DNA of 64,000 nt from Rebecca billardiae RCC1528 (taxonomy: Eukaryota; Haptophyta): positions 3,224,001 through 3,288,000 of the forward strand of contig OZ251222.1 of assembly GCA_965240325.2 (NCBI GenBank). The letters are read 5' to 3'. The translations under genes and the position numbers were made by a program. This document shows, piece by piece, positions 9,167 through 18,834 of the stretch. The number at the start of each line of letters is the position of its first letter. Within the stretch, counting starts at the first letter, position 1. Below the pieces are notes generated by a model, which was given only the letters and a program-made list of their open reading frames with translations, was not told the DNA's origin and made no database searches.

Positions 9167-12069
9167 GCCGCGCGGCTCTCGGCCATCTCCGCCGCGTGCC
9201 GCGCGTAGATGGCGTCCGCGGAGGGGCCGGCGGGCGGCTCGGCGGCGGCGGCGCCAGCGCCGCCCGTGCCGTACGCGTCCCACGTCGCGTTGCCCTCCTC
9301 GTTCCCCTCGCCGATCGGCAGCTGCCACGCGGGCGGCGGCGGCGGCGGCAGCGCGGGCGGCAGGTGCGCCGTCCCCGGCCCGCCCGCCGAGAGCTGCTGC
9401 GTTAGCGCCGCGCGCTGCTGGCGCTCGATCTCGGCGACGGCGGCCTCAAGCTCGGTGGGCGGCGCGCGTCGGCGCTCGGAGAGGCGGCGCGCGAAGTAGT
9501 CCTTCTTGCACTGCGCCATCGCGCGCGCGAGCGACGCCTGCTCGCCCTTGAGGTCGGCCACCTGCGCGCGGTACGAGGACAGCTCGGCCGTCATCGCCTT
9601 GAGCTGCTTGCTCTTGTCCGAGAGAGCCGCGTGGTACGCGGCGAGCTGCTCGGCGACCTCGGGGCCGGGCTGGCGCGCGAGGATGTTCTTGAGCTCGACG
9701 TACAGCTTCTCCTTCTGCTGGATCAGCGCGTCCTTCGCCTCCACCTCGTCCGTCTTCGCGATCAGCCGGCGCTGCAGCGCGTGGATCTTGACAATCATCG
9801 CGTACACGGCCGGCTCCGAGCCCTCGAGCTTGCGCCACCGGTGCACGTTCATCGGGTGCTCCAGCTCGTCGGCGAGCGCGCGCGCCTTGGAGCGCTCGCG
9901 CAGCAGCTCGCGCTCGAGGCGGATCACGTCGCGCTTCAGGCTGGGCACCGACGAGATCGCCGCGCGCAGCGCCGAGAGCTCCGCGCGCAGCGTGTACACC
10001 TGCTCCTTGAGCGCGCCGATGTCGTCGAGCCGCTCCGCATACGCGGCCTCGCCCTTGCGCAGCATCGACTGCTGGATCTTGATCTGCTCGTACAGCTTCT
10101 GCAGCTCGGCGTTGCGCTTGACGAGCTGGCCGCCGAGCACGTCGCGCTCCGCGGTGACGATGTCGTACTCCTTGCGCTGCTTCGCGCGCTCCGCGTCCGC
10201 CTCGTTGATGATGTTGTGCAGCTTGGCGATCTCGGCGCGCGTCGAGCCGATCGCCGCGTCCGCCTCGGCGGTGCGCGCGCGCGCCTCGTCCACCTGCAGC
10301 CGGATGGTCGCCTTCTCCTTGTCGACGCGCATGTGCTCGAAGTGCTCGCGCGTGAGGTGCGTGTCCTTCGACGCGATCTCGTCCTTCAGCTGGTCGATCT
10401 GCGACGACATGATCTTGAACTTGCGCTTCATCTCGGCGATCTCCTCCTGCGCCTCGATCAGGTTCTTGGAGTAGAGCGAGCGGTCGGCGCGCACGGCCTC
10501 GTACAGGTTCTGCTGCTGCTTCAGCCGCGCCTCGGACTCGGCGATGCGGCGCTGCACCTCGACGACCTCCTGCTCCTTCGCCGCCACCGCCTCCACCGCC
10601 GCGCGGTACCCCGCCGACGCGCGCAGCGCCTCCTGCGCGTACTTCTCGCGCTCGCGCTCGAGGACGGCGATCTGGCGGCGCGCGCGGTGCGCGTCCGTGC
10701 GGTACGCCGTCATCTCGTGCTCGAGGTTCTTCTTCTCGTTCTCGGAGATCTTGACGAGGTTGACGCACTTCTGCGTCGACGCGACCGCCTTGATCAGGTT
10801 CTTGTTCAGGATGTCGCGCTCGCGCACCAGGTCCTCGTGCGTCTTGCGCTCGCCCTCCACCTCGCGCGAGAGCAGCTCGAGCTCGCGCTCGAGCTCGGTG
10901 ATCTGCGCGCGCACCGCCTCGCGCTGCGCGTCCGCCGCGGCGCGCGCGTCGTCGAAGGCGCGGACGCGCTTGGCGACGACGCCGACGAGCCGGTCGAGCC
11001 GCGTCGCCTCCGAGCGCGCCGCCTCCACGTCGTCCTGCTTCGAGCGCAGCTCCATCCCGCGGTGCCGGTTCTCCTGCTGCAGCGACGCGTTGGATCGGAT
11101 CTGCTCCGAGAGCTCGGCGTCGAGCTGCACGTACCGCTGCGCGAGCGCGTCGTGCCCCTTGGCGGCGCGCTCGGCGGCGGCGCGCGCCTCGCGCACCTGC
11201 GCGTCGACGCGCACGAGCAGCTCCTGCCCCTCCACGATCCGCGCCTGCTTCGCCCGGATCTCCGCGTTCCGCGCCTCGAGCCGCGCCTTGTGCTCGACCA
11301 GCTCCTTCTCGTGCCGGTCCTTGCGCCGGCTCTCGCGCTCGACCTCGACGCGCTTGGCGTCGATGGCGGCCTTGAGCGCGGCGGCGGCGGACTCGGCGGA
11401 GAGGCGCTCGCCCTCGAGCACGCGCAGCTTCTCCTGCGCGTCCGTGATGTCCCCCTTCGCCACGGCGATCTGCGCGTTCACCGTCTCGCGCTCGCGCACG
11501 AGCTCGTCGCGCTTGTGCGCGAGCTCGCGCATCTGCGTCTCCTTGGCGGAGTGGTGCTCCGAGTCCTCCTTCGCGGCGGACTGGAGCTGCACGAGCTCGA
11601 GCTTCAGCTGCGCGATCAGCTCCTTCAGCCGCGTCTCCTTCTCGTGCGACGCGTCCACCGACTTCCACGTGCGCTCAATCTCCTTGCGCAGGTTGCCGAT
11701 CGCCGTCTGGTCCTCCTGCGAGAGCTTGGTCGCCTGGACCACCTTGTTCTGGTGCGTGTCGACCTCACCGCGCAACTCCTTGCACTTCTTGATCAGCCGG
11801 CGCTCCGACTCGTGCGACTTCTTCACCGCGCGGTACAACGTCGCGTACTCATTGCGGAACGGCTCGAGCAGCGGATCTGTCGACAGCTCGTGCAGCGCCG
11901 CCTCAAAGTCGGCCTCGAGCCGCTCGAACTCGGCCTGGTCGAAGCCGAGGCTCTCGAAGTTATCGCCCGCCTCCTGCGCGTGCGGGTCGTGCCGGCGCGG
12001 GGCGACGCGGGGTCACGACGAGCGCGCGCGCGCGCGCGATGGGCGTTACGCCATGCTGCTCACCGCCAT
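8806..12069 (-). CDS. CFAP58: CFAP58 (CCDC147) flagellar coiled-coil protein
   Basis: Two-exon model: exon 1 is only ATG GCG (12064-12069), then a 90-bp GT-AG intron (11974-12063), then exon 2 (8806-11973); 1,057 residues. The open frame upstream of exon 2 has no ATG, and the TTG near 11838 is not a real start. The protein is almost entirely coiled coil. It matches the CFAP58 family at both ends: an N-terminal FERLEADFEAALHELS followed by KKSHESERRL, LSQEDQTAIGNLRKEIE, and a C-terminal MNVHRWRKLEGSEP and YVELKNILARQPGPE block. CFAP58 is a conserved axonemal or flagellar-assembly protein, so the organism very likely makes flagella. After the conserved part there is a low-complexity tail of about 180 residues with an 18-residue polyglutamine run. 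A retroelement fragment lies about 100 bp upstream of the ATG. Confidence 0.9.
9112..9165 (-). repeat. (CAG)n polyglutamine tract in CFAP58
   Basis: About 18 uninterrupted CTG triplets on the plus strand, read as CAG/Gln on the coding strand. They lie in the poorly conserved C-terminal tail of CFAP58. Confidence 0.95.
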
Positions 12070-12170
12070 GGCGCCAGCAGGCCAAGGTGTGCGGAAAAAA
12101 CGTTCAACGGATTTCAAAATCCAGCGCAGGATTTTTCGAGTTTTCGTTGAGTATTCTTTTATTTCGCGCC

Positions 12171-12574
12171 CGCGCCTCAGCGCGCCCTCGCGCCCCGCCG
12201 CCGAGCGCGCGCTGCTCGGCACCATGCGGCGCGAGCTGGGCATGCGCTGCCTGCGTGGCCAGGCCAAGATGCTCATCGCCCGCGCGCGCATGGCGCACGT
12301 GCGCCCGGGGGCACGCGCCCGCGGGGGCGCTGCATACGACGACTACTTCGAGACGACGGCTGACGACGCGTGGCACCGCGACCACCGCGGTGGCGCGTGC
12401 GCGTCGACGCCAGACGGTGCGTCGAGCTTCCGCTCGGCGATGGAGTGATGGGCGACTATGAGGGGGGGGACGACGGCGAGGAGCGCTGATCCTGGTGTTT
12501 GTCTCTGCTGCTCGATCTGCTGCTACAGCTTGCTGACTCTGACGCCTGCCCGTTGCATACCACGTCGTTAATAT
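12171..12574 (+). mobile_element. 5'-truncated copy of the 52-57 kb retroelement
   Basis: By eye this 404-bp stretch matches 56409-56812 base for base. It contains the last 92 codons of the retroelement ORF, its stop (12446-12448) and the whole 3' UTR, ending CACGTCGTTAATAT. Only the 3' end is present, as expected for a 5'-truncated target-primed insertion. The near identity suggests recent activity. It lies about 100 bp upstream of the CFAP58 ATG, in the opposite orientation, and close to the 3' end of the gene at 12637. A target-site duplication is not obvious. Confidence 0.9.
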
Positions 12575-12636
12575 TTTGCTGATGAGATTTATTATAATAA
12601 TACTGCTCGTCCGTATATTTCGGTATTTATCGCGGG

Positions 12637-13983
12637 CTAGTCGTTCGCCTGCTTGGCGCTACGCCGCCCTCGCCCCGAGGCAGCAGAGGCTTCGTCGGCG
12701 GCGGATTCAGACTCGTCGTCGTCGCTGTCGCCGTCCCACCATCCACCGGCCGCGAGCCCCGCCTCCGCCTCGCCGGGCTCCTCCTGGACGGGCGTGAGCT
12801 CAACCGCTGGCGGCGCCGCGTACCCCGCTGAGCGCCGCATGCGGCGCATCCCAGTCCCACGGTCGCCGCCCCCACGGAGCACGCGCTCTCCGATCGCCGC
12901 GGCCGCGGGCAGCATTAGCATCACGCCGCCGAAGATGAGCAGCGCGCCGCCGACCGCCCGCTGCCGCGCAGTCGAGCCGAAGTCAAGCGTGCCGCGCGTG
13001 AGCCGCTCGGCCACGAGCTGCGGGTCGAGCGCGGAGCGAAGGACCGCGCGCGCGCCCGCAAAGCTCACGCCGGTGGGCTCGCCCGCGTGCCGCGCGTCCT
13101 CAGGCCGCAGCGCGGTGTACGTGGCCGGCGCGGCGCACTCGGCGGCCTGCGACAGTACGCCCCGCCCGTCGCCCGCGCCAACCTCGATGACGGCGCACAG
13201 CTCGGCGAGCGTCTCGAACACGGTGCACGCGCGCGCACGATCCTCCCACGCGCCGCGCCGTGCGTGCACACACTGCTTCCAGCCGTGCGCACGAGGCTCG
13301 GCGGCGCCCTCGCGCGTCAGCTCGAGCGCCGGCAGCGCGAGGCGCGCGAGTGCCGGCGCGCGCTCCGGCGCGTCTGGCGGCTGCTGCTCCACGGTGAGCT
13401 GCGCGTGCAGTGGGTGCGTCCATGCACCCAGCATGGGCAGGCATCCTGCCTCACCGGCGCGCGTCGGCTGCAGCGTCGCCTCCCAGGCCAATGAGTCGTA
13501 CGTGCTGAGATCGGCGCTCGGCATGCCGCCGGCGCGTGCGTTCACGGCCGGGCGGCGCGCGTGAAATGGGCATACGCCCTCCCACTCGGTGCCGTTGGGG
13601 AGCGCCACGCGTGCGCGCAGCACAAGCCGCAGCCGGCGGAACGCGAGGACGCGCTCGTCGGCGCCCCACGCGGCGACGGCCGCGTTGTACGTGTGCACGC
13701 GCGCAGCGCGGCTCTCGTCGGCGAACGTGCCGTTCTGGACGGCATCGACCGCCTGCATCGCGCCGATCACTGCGAGCATCGCCCCGAATGCGCAGAGCAG
13801 CGAGTGAAAGAGCCCGGAGGCGAGGCCTCCGGTGTACATGGCCTCCGCGTCGAAGCCTGCGCCCGGCGCAAATGGGAAGCGGCCGCCGCGCTGTCCGGGT
13901 AGGGAGCGTAGGTCTAGCGCAGCCACTCCGACGCCACGGCGCAGCCGTGCGCGGGCGCGCGCCTCCGCCGCGAGTCCGAGCAT
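12637..13983 (-). CDS. two-pass membrane protein with large polar loop, unknown
   Basis: A 448-residue ORF, ATG at 13983, with high third-position GC throughout. The first hydrophobic segment is at about residues 53-80 (GLFHSLLCAFGAMLAVIGAM). A large polar domain of about 260 residues follows, with several Cys (for example GVCPFHAR, KQCVHARRG, ACTVFETLAELC). The second segment is at about 343-366 (GGALLIFGGVMLMLPAAAAI). The acidic Ser/Asp/Glu-rich C-terminus ends SAKQAND. This layout, two membrane helices flanking an extracytoplasmic Cys-containing domain, is shared with the neighbouring gene at 15202. I do not recognise the family. The dispersed motif lies about 100 bp upstream of its ATG. 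Confidence 0.65.
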   Translation of the reverse strand: MLGLAAEARARARLRRGVGVAALDLRSLPGQRGGRFPFAPGAGFDAEAMYTGGLASGLFHSLLCAFGAMLAVIGAMQAVDAVQNGTFADESRAARVHTYNAAVAAWGADERVLAFRRLRLVLRARVALPNGTEWEGVCPFHARRPAVNARAGGMPSADLSTYDSLAWEATLQPTRAGEAGCLPMLGAWTHPLHAQLTVEQQPPDAPERAPALARLALPALELTREGAAEPRAHGWKQCVHARRGAWEDRARACTVFETLAELCAVIEVGAGDGRGVLSQAAECAAPATYTALRPEDARHAGEPTGVSFAGARAVLRSALDPQLVAERLTRGTLDFGSTARQRAVGGALLIFGGVMLMLPAAAAIGERVLRGGGDRGTGMRRMRRSAGYAAPPAVELTPVQEEPGEAEAGLAAGGWWDGDSDDDESESAADEASAASGRGRRSAKQAND

Positions 13984-15201
13984 CTTTGCGGGCGCGCCCC
14001 CAGTTGGGCAGCCTCAGACCCGGCTCAGCGTTGCCGAAGTGGACCAGCCGGGTAAGGTAGTGTATCATAGTCGATCTCGATCGCCTGCCTGAGCTGTACT
14101 GGTACATGTGCGTCTCTTAAATTAAACAGCGGGGGCCTAGCGGCCTTTTCCCGGTGGGGCTGGTCGAACACAGCGCGTCTAGGACGCGACGGAGAAGCTT
14201 GCCAGGGCCGGCAGACCCGACGACGATGAGACGAGTTGGCCGTTCAGCGCTGACTAACGGTATCATCCGAGCTGCCGCGTCTTCGCGCGTCGCGTGTGCG
14301 ATTTAGCCATTAGCCAGGTGCGGCAGCGTGGCTCTCCCAGTTCTGCAAGGCCCACCGAGGCGCCAGCGAGGCGCGCGTCGATGCCAGTCGATGCAGTCGT
14401 CGCTGCGCACGGCCGCTCGGGCACGGCGGCACGGCAACGGCACGCACCGATCACGCCGTGCGTGCGCGCGTCGGCCATCGACGCGTGGTAGTCGTGCAGC
14501 AACTGCAGTCCGCACGTCGTGCGCGCTGCTGCCGCCGGACGCCCAGATGGCGCGCGACCGCGTCGGTCGCGGCGGCCTCGCGCGCCGCGCGCGGTTCGGC
14601 TCGACGCGCGGCGTGACCCTCGCGGCGCTCCGCGTTGCGCGCCTCGTCCACGCCGTTCAGCGTGCTCGCCAGCCGCGCTGCGCGAGGCACGCGTCGAGCG
14701 CTGCCGGCGTCTCGCAGTTTGGGTGCGAGGCCGCGGGCGCGCGCGCGCCGGGGCGCGTGGCCTCGTGCGGGTGCACGGCGAGGCGCGCCAGGTCCGTACC
14801 GTTACCGTATTGTATAGGCGGTATGAACTGGGTAAGGGGGTACCGCTAAGATCGCCGCCAGATTTGTGGGAATCGCAACGACATCTCTATGCGGCGAGCG
14901 CAAAAATTAACCACATGCGCTTCGATTCCCGAGGCGTGCCCTAATTGGCGCGAAAATTAACCAAGTGCGTTCTCGATTCCCGAGGCGTGCCTAATCAAAA
15001 AACGTTTGAGGCCCCATTGTTCGTATTCCTACTCCGGTATTACTTGGGACAGCAGTAGGTGACACCCAATTAAAGGGGGTCGGAGCTGGGTCTCCCAGGG
15101 CTTTCTCACGAATTAAAATTGTTTAAAGCTGTGTTCACCAGAATTCTTAGTAAACTAAACTGTATGGACAGCATGCAATACATCGCGTCAAGAAAACCGA
15201 G
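13984..15201. other. intergenic with dispersed motif and short tandem repeat
   Basis: No gene is supported. A minus-strand copy of the dispersed motif occupies 14080-14127. The part from about 14300 to 14800 is GC-rich with only Arg/Ala-rich chance frames. Near 14895-15000 two imperfect direct copies of a unit of about 50 bp (AAAATTAACCA then CGATTCCCGAGGCGTGCC) lie in tandem. Confidence 0.5.
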
Positions 15202-15843
15202 ATGGCGGGCGGCCAGCCTGGCTTCGTTGTCGAGCGCCACCACGTACTCGTCGGTGCCGGCTCCCTGTGCGCTGGCCTGGGCGTACTCATCATCGTCATT
15301 GCCGGTACGGAACTTGCCGTTATGGGTGGCAAGGGGCTCGACCCTCAAAAGCACTTCCGCAGGCTCGACACGGACTGCCGCATTGTGCGCGCGTATTACC
15401 ACCTTGACCAGTTCACATCGAAGACAGGGCGTGGGAGCACTTGCACGGACGTGTACACCTACGAGTTCACGCATCAACGCGAGCCTGGGGCAGAGACTCA
15501 CAACTACCGGAGCGGCGAGGAGGTTCATGGCTCCCGCAAGTGCTATGGTGGTGCTGCACCGCCGGCACTGCAAGCAGGAACGGATGTACCATGCTGGGAG
15601 CCGGCGAACGTGCTTGGCGTGCGTGAGCGCAGCCATGAGTACAACTGCGGCAATCCGCAGTGCGTGAAGGTTCAAGACCCAGCGAGTCATGTGCACGCCG
15701 AGCGCGGCGCGCACCTGCTACCCATCGCCGCTGGGGTGGCAGCGGTGCTCGCCGGGTCGTGCATGCTCGGTGAGGCGGTGCGTGTTAGCGCCTGGTGGCG
15801 CAACCGCCGCAGCTCTGTAAGCAAAAGCGCAGAGCAAGTCTAG
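15202..15843 (+). CDS. two-pass membrane protein with Cys-rich ectodomain
   Basis: A 213-residue ORF. The ATG at 15202 sits in an ACCGAGATGGCGG context and gives MAGGQPGFVVERHH before the first hydrophobic segment (residues about 16-40, LCAGLGVLIIVIAGTELAVM). The loop of about 125 residues contains at least seven Cys, with patterns such as C-x-D-x-Y-x-Y, RKCYGG, VPCWEP and YNCGNPQCVKV. A second hydrophobic segment follows at about 175-198 (LLPIAAGVAAVLAGSCMLG), then a basic tail. The Cys spacing suggests disulfides and an extracellular or lumenal domain. The architecture resembles the 12637-13983 protein but the sequences are not obviously alignable. Family and function unknown. Confidence 0.7.
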   Translation: MAGGQPGFVVERHHVLVGAGSLCAGLGVLIIVIAGTELAVMGGKGLDPQKHFRRLDTDCRIVRAYYHLDQFTSKTGRGSTCTDVYTYEFTHQREPGAETHNYRSGEEVHGSRKCYGGAAPPALQAGTDVPCWEPANVLGVRERSHEYNCGNPQCVKVQDPASHVHAERGAHLLPIAAGVAAVLAGSCMLGEAVRVSAWWRNRRSSVSKSAEQV

Positions 15844-16523
15844 TCTCGAGTGAGCGGGAATGACGGGGCAGTGGCTTGCGCCGCCGCGTGGCAGCGCACA
15901 AGAGCCGATCCGCGCGGCCCGCACGCGACGGTCGGACGCTCCGGGATGCGGCACTCGGAGCCGGCTCGGTCGCGGGCTGCCGAGTGAGACCGGGTCCGGT
16001 CGTCGCGCGCGTAAATAAGCACTAGCACGTGTCTGCCGTGTGCGTGGTAGTTATAACATTAAATGATTAATAAGCCGCCGCGCTAACAATTTCGTATTAC
16101 GGCCTGCTCGGCGCCGCCACTCACGGGCCGAGCACGGTCACCGGTGAGCTCCGAATCACCGAATGCCCGACTACAGAACCTCAGAGGCCGAAATCCGAAT
16201 GCCCGACTACAGAACCTCAGAGGCGTCGGCACAAGCGCGCGCGCGCATATCATGGAGGAAAGCCCACGCGGCTCGGCGCGGCCCGCGCGGACTCGTCACG
16301 CAGCGCCCGGGCGCGGGCACTGCGGAGGCTAGCTGTTCAGGCAGACTCACGAGTCTCGAACACCGCGCCGCCGCGCTCGTCTCGTCGCAGCTGCGCTTGC
16401 CGCGCGAGTGCGTGAGTGTGTGTGGCGTCGTCAGGTAAAACAGACTGTTCATCTATGGGTAGCTGGGTTCATGCGCGCATAGATCGGGATGGACTGAACG
16501 GAAGATGGCGCGTGCAGAAAACA
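15844..16523. other. intergenic, short direct repeat
   Basis: No gene is supported. A 28-bp direct repeat beginning GAATGCCCGACTACAG occurs at about 16161-16188 and 16197-16224. The right edge borders the tRNA. Confidence 0.5.
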
Positions 16524-16595
16524 GCCGGCAACGGGGGTCGAACCCGCGAACCCCTTGGTTACAGGCCAAGTGCTCTACCACTGAGCTATACCGGC
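16524..16595 (-). tRNA. tRNA-Thr (anticodon UGU)
   Basis: The minus strand folds as a 72-nt cloverleaf without intron. The acceptor arm GCCGGTA pairs with TGCCGGC, the D arm is GCTC/GAGC, the anticodon stem CTTGG/CCAAG, and the T arm GCGGG-TTCGACC-CCCGT. The A box (TAGCTCAGTGG) and B box (GGTTCGACC) are normal. The seven-base loop CCTGTAA puts UGU at 34-36, which reads threonine ACA. Position 33 is C rather than the near-universal U. A TTTT run follows the 3' end on the minus strand, a Pol III terminator. No CCA is encoded, as usual in eukaryotes. Confidence 0.88.
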
Positions 16596-16787
16596 AAAAT
16601 CAAACAGAATGCAAATCGTGCGCGAAACTGAGTATTAGAAGACCACAACTAAGTTTTTGAGCAACGACGCCATGATTGTGGTATTCCTTTTTCTTTTCGT
16701 CCGCTCGTAATCTCGGCCTGCGACGAAATATTCTTTTAATAAACTAAGGGCCAAAGCCTCCGCGGCCGGGTGGCTGCCTGAGCAATG

Positions 16788-17870
16788 TCATGACCTCATC
16801 CAGCTGTGCTCGTTGTCACCGTCGTCCGACTCGCCGTCGGAGGACTCCGCGGGAACGCCAAGCTCGTCGCACCCGACGCCAAAGCTCGCGTCATGGCTGA
16901 TTCCGCGGGTGTCGGCGTGCGGCGGTGGCAAAACGAGCGCGGCGCCGTCCGCCTGCGCCGCGGGCTCATCGGCCACGACGGCATGCGGGCGTCGGCGCAC
17001 GCCGCCGGCGTCAGCGGCGGACGGCGCGGCGCGCGTGTCCACCGCGGTGCTCGGCTCGATCACGCCCTGCGGATGCTGCGCGAGCAGCACTGCGACGAGC
17101 GCGCTCATCTCGTCCGCGGAGACGCCGACGGGTGGCGCGGGCGCCTCGCAGCAGAGCTCGTCAGCCGCGGCGTCGGCCAGCGCGCCCGCAGGGGCGCCGG
17201 CCATCCGCGGCAGGTGCGACGAGGACCTCGCGTGGGCCGTGGGGCGACTGGCGCACGGCGCGCCACCCGCGTCACGCGCGCAGGCGCTGTCCGTGCCGGC
17301 CGTGCGAAGCGTCATCAGCGGCCGCGGCTCGCCGAGCTGCGCATCGGAGAGCGCCTCAGCTCCCGCCTCGCTCACGCACAGGCGTGTGTCGCTTGCGCGT
17401 CGGTGCATGCCGCCGAGTGCGGCGGCAGAGGCCAGGTTCGAGCGGATCGAGTCGGAGGAGCGCACCTTCGTGATGCGCTTGCCCGAGGCCCCCCTGTTCA
17501 GCGCGCTGCGCGACGAGACGGTATCGAGCTGGGCATGGGAAGGGCGAGCGCAGCACGCGAGCACATGCGTGAGCACAGGTCGCAGCGCGCACGCGCGCGC
17601 GCCGGGGCGGGGCGCAAGCACGGCGCGGCGCGCGCTCACCTGGGAGGAGGACGATGTATCACCACGGAGCGTGGGGTACGCAAGCGCCTTGCTCGCCGGC
17701 CGCGCAGGCGCGGCGTCGGCCAGCGCGCGCGGCCTCGTTGACGGCATCAGCGCGTGCACGAGCCGTGGTGTGCTCGCGTCGGGCAGGTGGGCGATGATGC
17801 GGTCGAGCTGGGGGTGCAGGTCCATGAGTGTGCGCATGACCTGCAGGTCGTCGAAAATCGTTGTCGCCAT
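16788..17870 (-). CDS. serine/alanine-rich protein of unknown function
   Basis: Two-exon model: 17640-17870 (77 codons) and 16788-17528 (247 codons), 323 residues. The start MATTIFDDLQVMRTLMDLHP is chosen because codon bias begins there and the upstream open frame lacks it. The 111-bp intron has donor CAG|GTGAGC and acceptor CCATGCCCAG, and removing it keeps frame. The N-terminal 40 residues look helical (MRTLMDLHPQLDRIIAHLPD). The remainder is largely disordered, with basic Ser-rich patches (KVRSSDSIRSNLAS, MHRRASDTRL) that resemble AGC-kinase sites, and an acidic C-terminus (SSDGESDDGDNEHSW). No known domain is seen. Confidence 0.55.
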   Translation of the reverse strand: MATTIFDDLQVMRTLMDLHPQLDRIIAHLPDASTPRLVHALMPSTRPRALADAAPARPASKALAYPTLRGDTSSSSQVSARRAVLAPRPGARACALRPVLTHVLACCARPSHAQLDTVSSRSALNRGASGKRITKVRSSDSIRSNLASAAALGGMHRRASDTRLCVSEAGAEALSDAQLGEPRPLMTLRTAGTDSACARDAGGAPCASRPTAHARSSSHLPRMAGAPAGALADAAADELCCEAPAPPVGVSADEMSALVAVLLAQHPQGVIEPSTAVDTRAAPSAADAGGVRRRPHAVVADEPAAQADGAALVLPPPHADTRGISHDASFGVGCDELGVPAESSDGESDDGDNEHSWMRS

Positions 17871-18834
17871 CGGGCGCTCCGTCGACGCGCGCCCTGAGCA
17901 GGAGCGCGGAATGGAACGGGTATTGTGCGGAGATCTCGCCGATCGGGCGGCGGGTCGGGTACCAGCCGAACGCGACAAAGCAGCAAAACTTTTTCCCCGC
18001 TTCGTCGAGCAGCCAATCTTTGCGCCGCATCCCGAAGGATTCCCCTTAAGGTGCGGCCCGAGTCGCAGAGATTCCCCTATGGATCCCCAACCGCTGTAGT
18101 AGCTTGCACATACGACTGACCGCGGTGAGTACGCACCCGCGGCGTACGACCTGGGTCGCAAATGATAATGAAGCTTGAGCGGATGTCGATTGGCTCGCTT
18201 TCCATCATCAGTGTCATCAAGCTGTCATCAACAAAAAGGCGCGCGGGTCTCGGCGCGCGCAAAAACCTGCCTCGTGTCTCAAGGGCCGAAAATCGGACTG
18301 AAAGTCACGGAGAGTAATTTTCGCTCAATGAAGCGACATGAATCTGCGCCTACTATGTATTCGACGACGACGAAGAAATCCTCCCGACGACGGCATCCGG
18401 ATTCCAATTGGCTACGTCAGAGGACGCGAAACGTACTGGTCGTCGTCGCACTGGGCAAAGCGGCCGTTTCCCGCCCATTTTACTTCCCTCCTTCGGTATT
18501 GGGCGGAGTAGAAGAGGTAGCGCAGGTAGAAGATTGCGGTACCCGGAGCAAGGGGCTTACAAAATCTCACTTTTGTAAGCCCCTTGCCCGGAGTATGCCG
18601 TAGTAGGGCTTCGGCCTGCGGCCTTGATTCCTTTGGTAGGATGCGCCCGGACGGTACCTCTTGGCCCGCCCGGAATGAACACTCAAAACACGATCGCACT
18701 GGGCAAAAAAAGGCCGCCACAAAAAGCGGCAACAGCCGAGGACTCGCCGAAGAGAGCTGTTGCCACGACGCCCCCTGGCGGCGATTCACTGCATCACAAC
18801 CTTGAACCTCCCCTAGCGACCTCACGGCGGAAGG
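17871..18834. other. intergenic with strong hairpin
   Basis: No gene is supported. The stretch contains a perfect inverted repeat at 18548-18587 and two copies of CGCACTGGGCAAA about 250 bp apart (about 18448 and 18695), which may mark a small mobile element around the hairpin. Confidence 0.45.
18548..18587. repeat. perfect hairpin, 17-bp arms
   Basis: GCAAGGGGCTTACAAAA and its exact inverse TTTTGTAAGCCCCTTGC are separated by six bases. Its position in non-coding DNA fits the centre of a foldback or MITE-like element, or a structured transcript. Confidence 0.8.

Noticed and set aside
11836-11838. TTG near 11838 as the CFAP58 start
   Set aside because: The conserved family N-terminus extends upstream of it, and a spliced ATG at 12069 accounts for the full N-terminus.
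9631-12448. Long plus-strand Arg/Leu/Val-rich and Ser-rich frames opposite CFAP58
   Set aside because: Antisense shadows of the CFAP58 coiled coil; the family match is on the minus strand.
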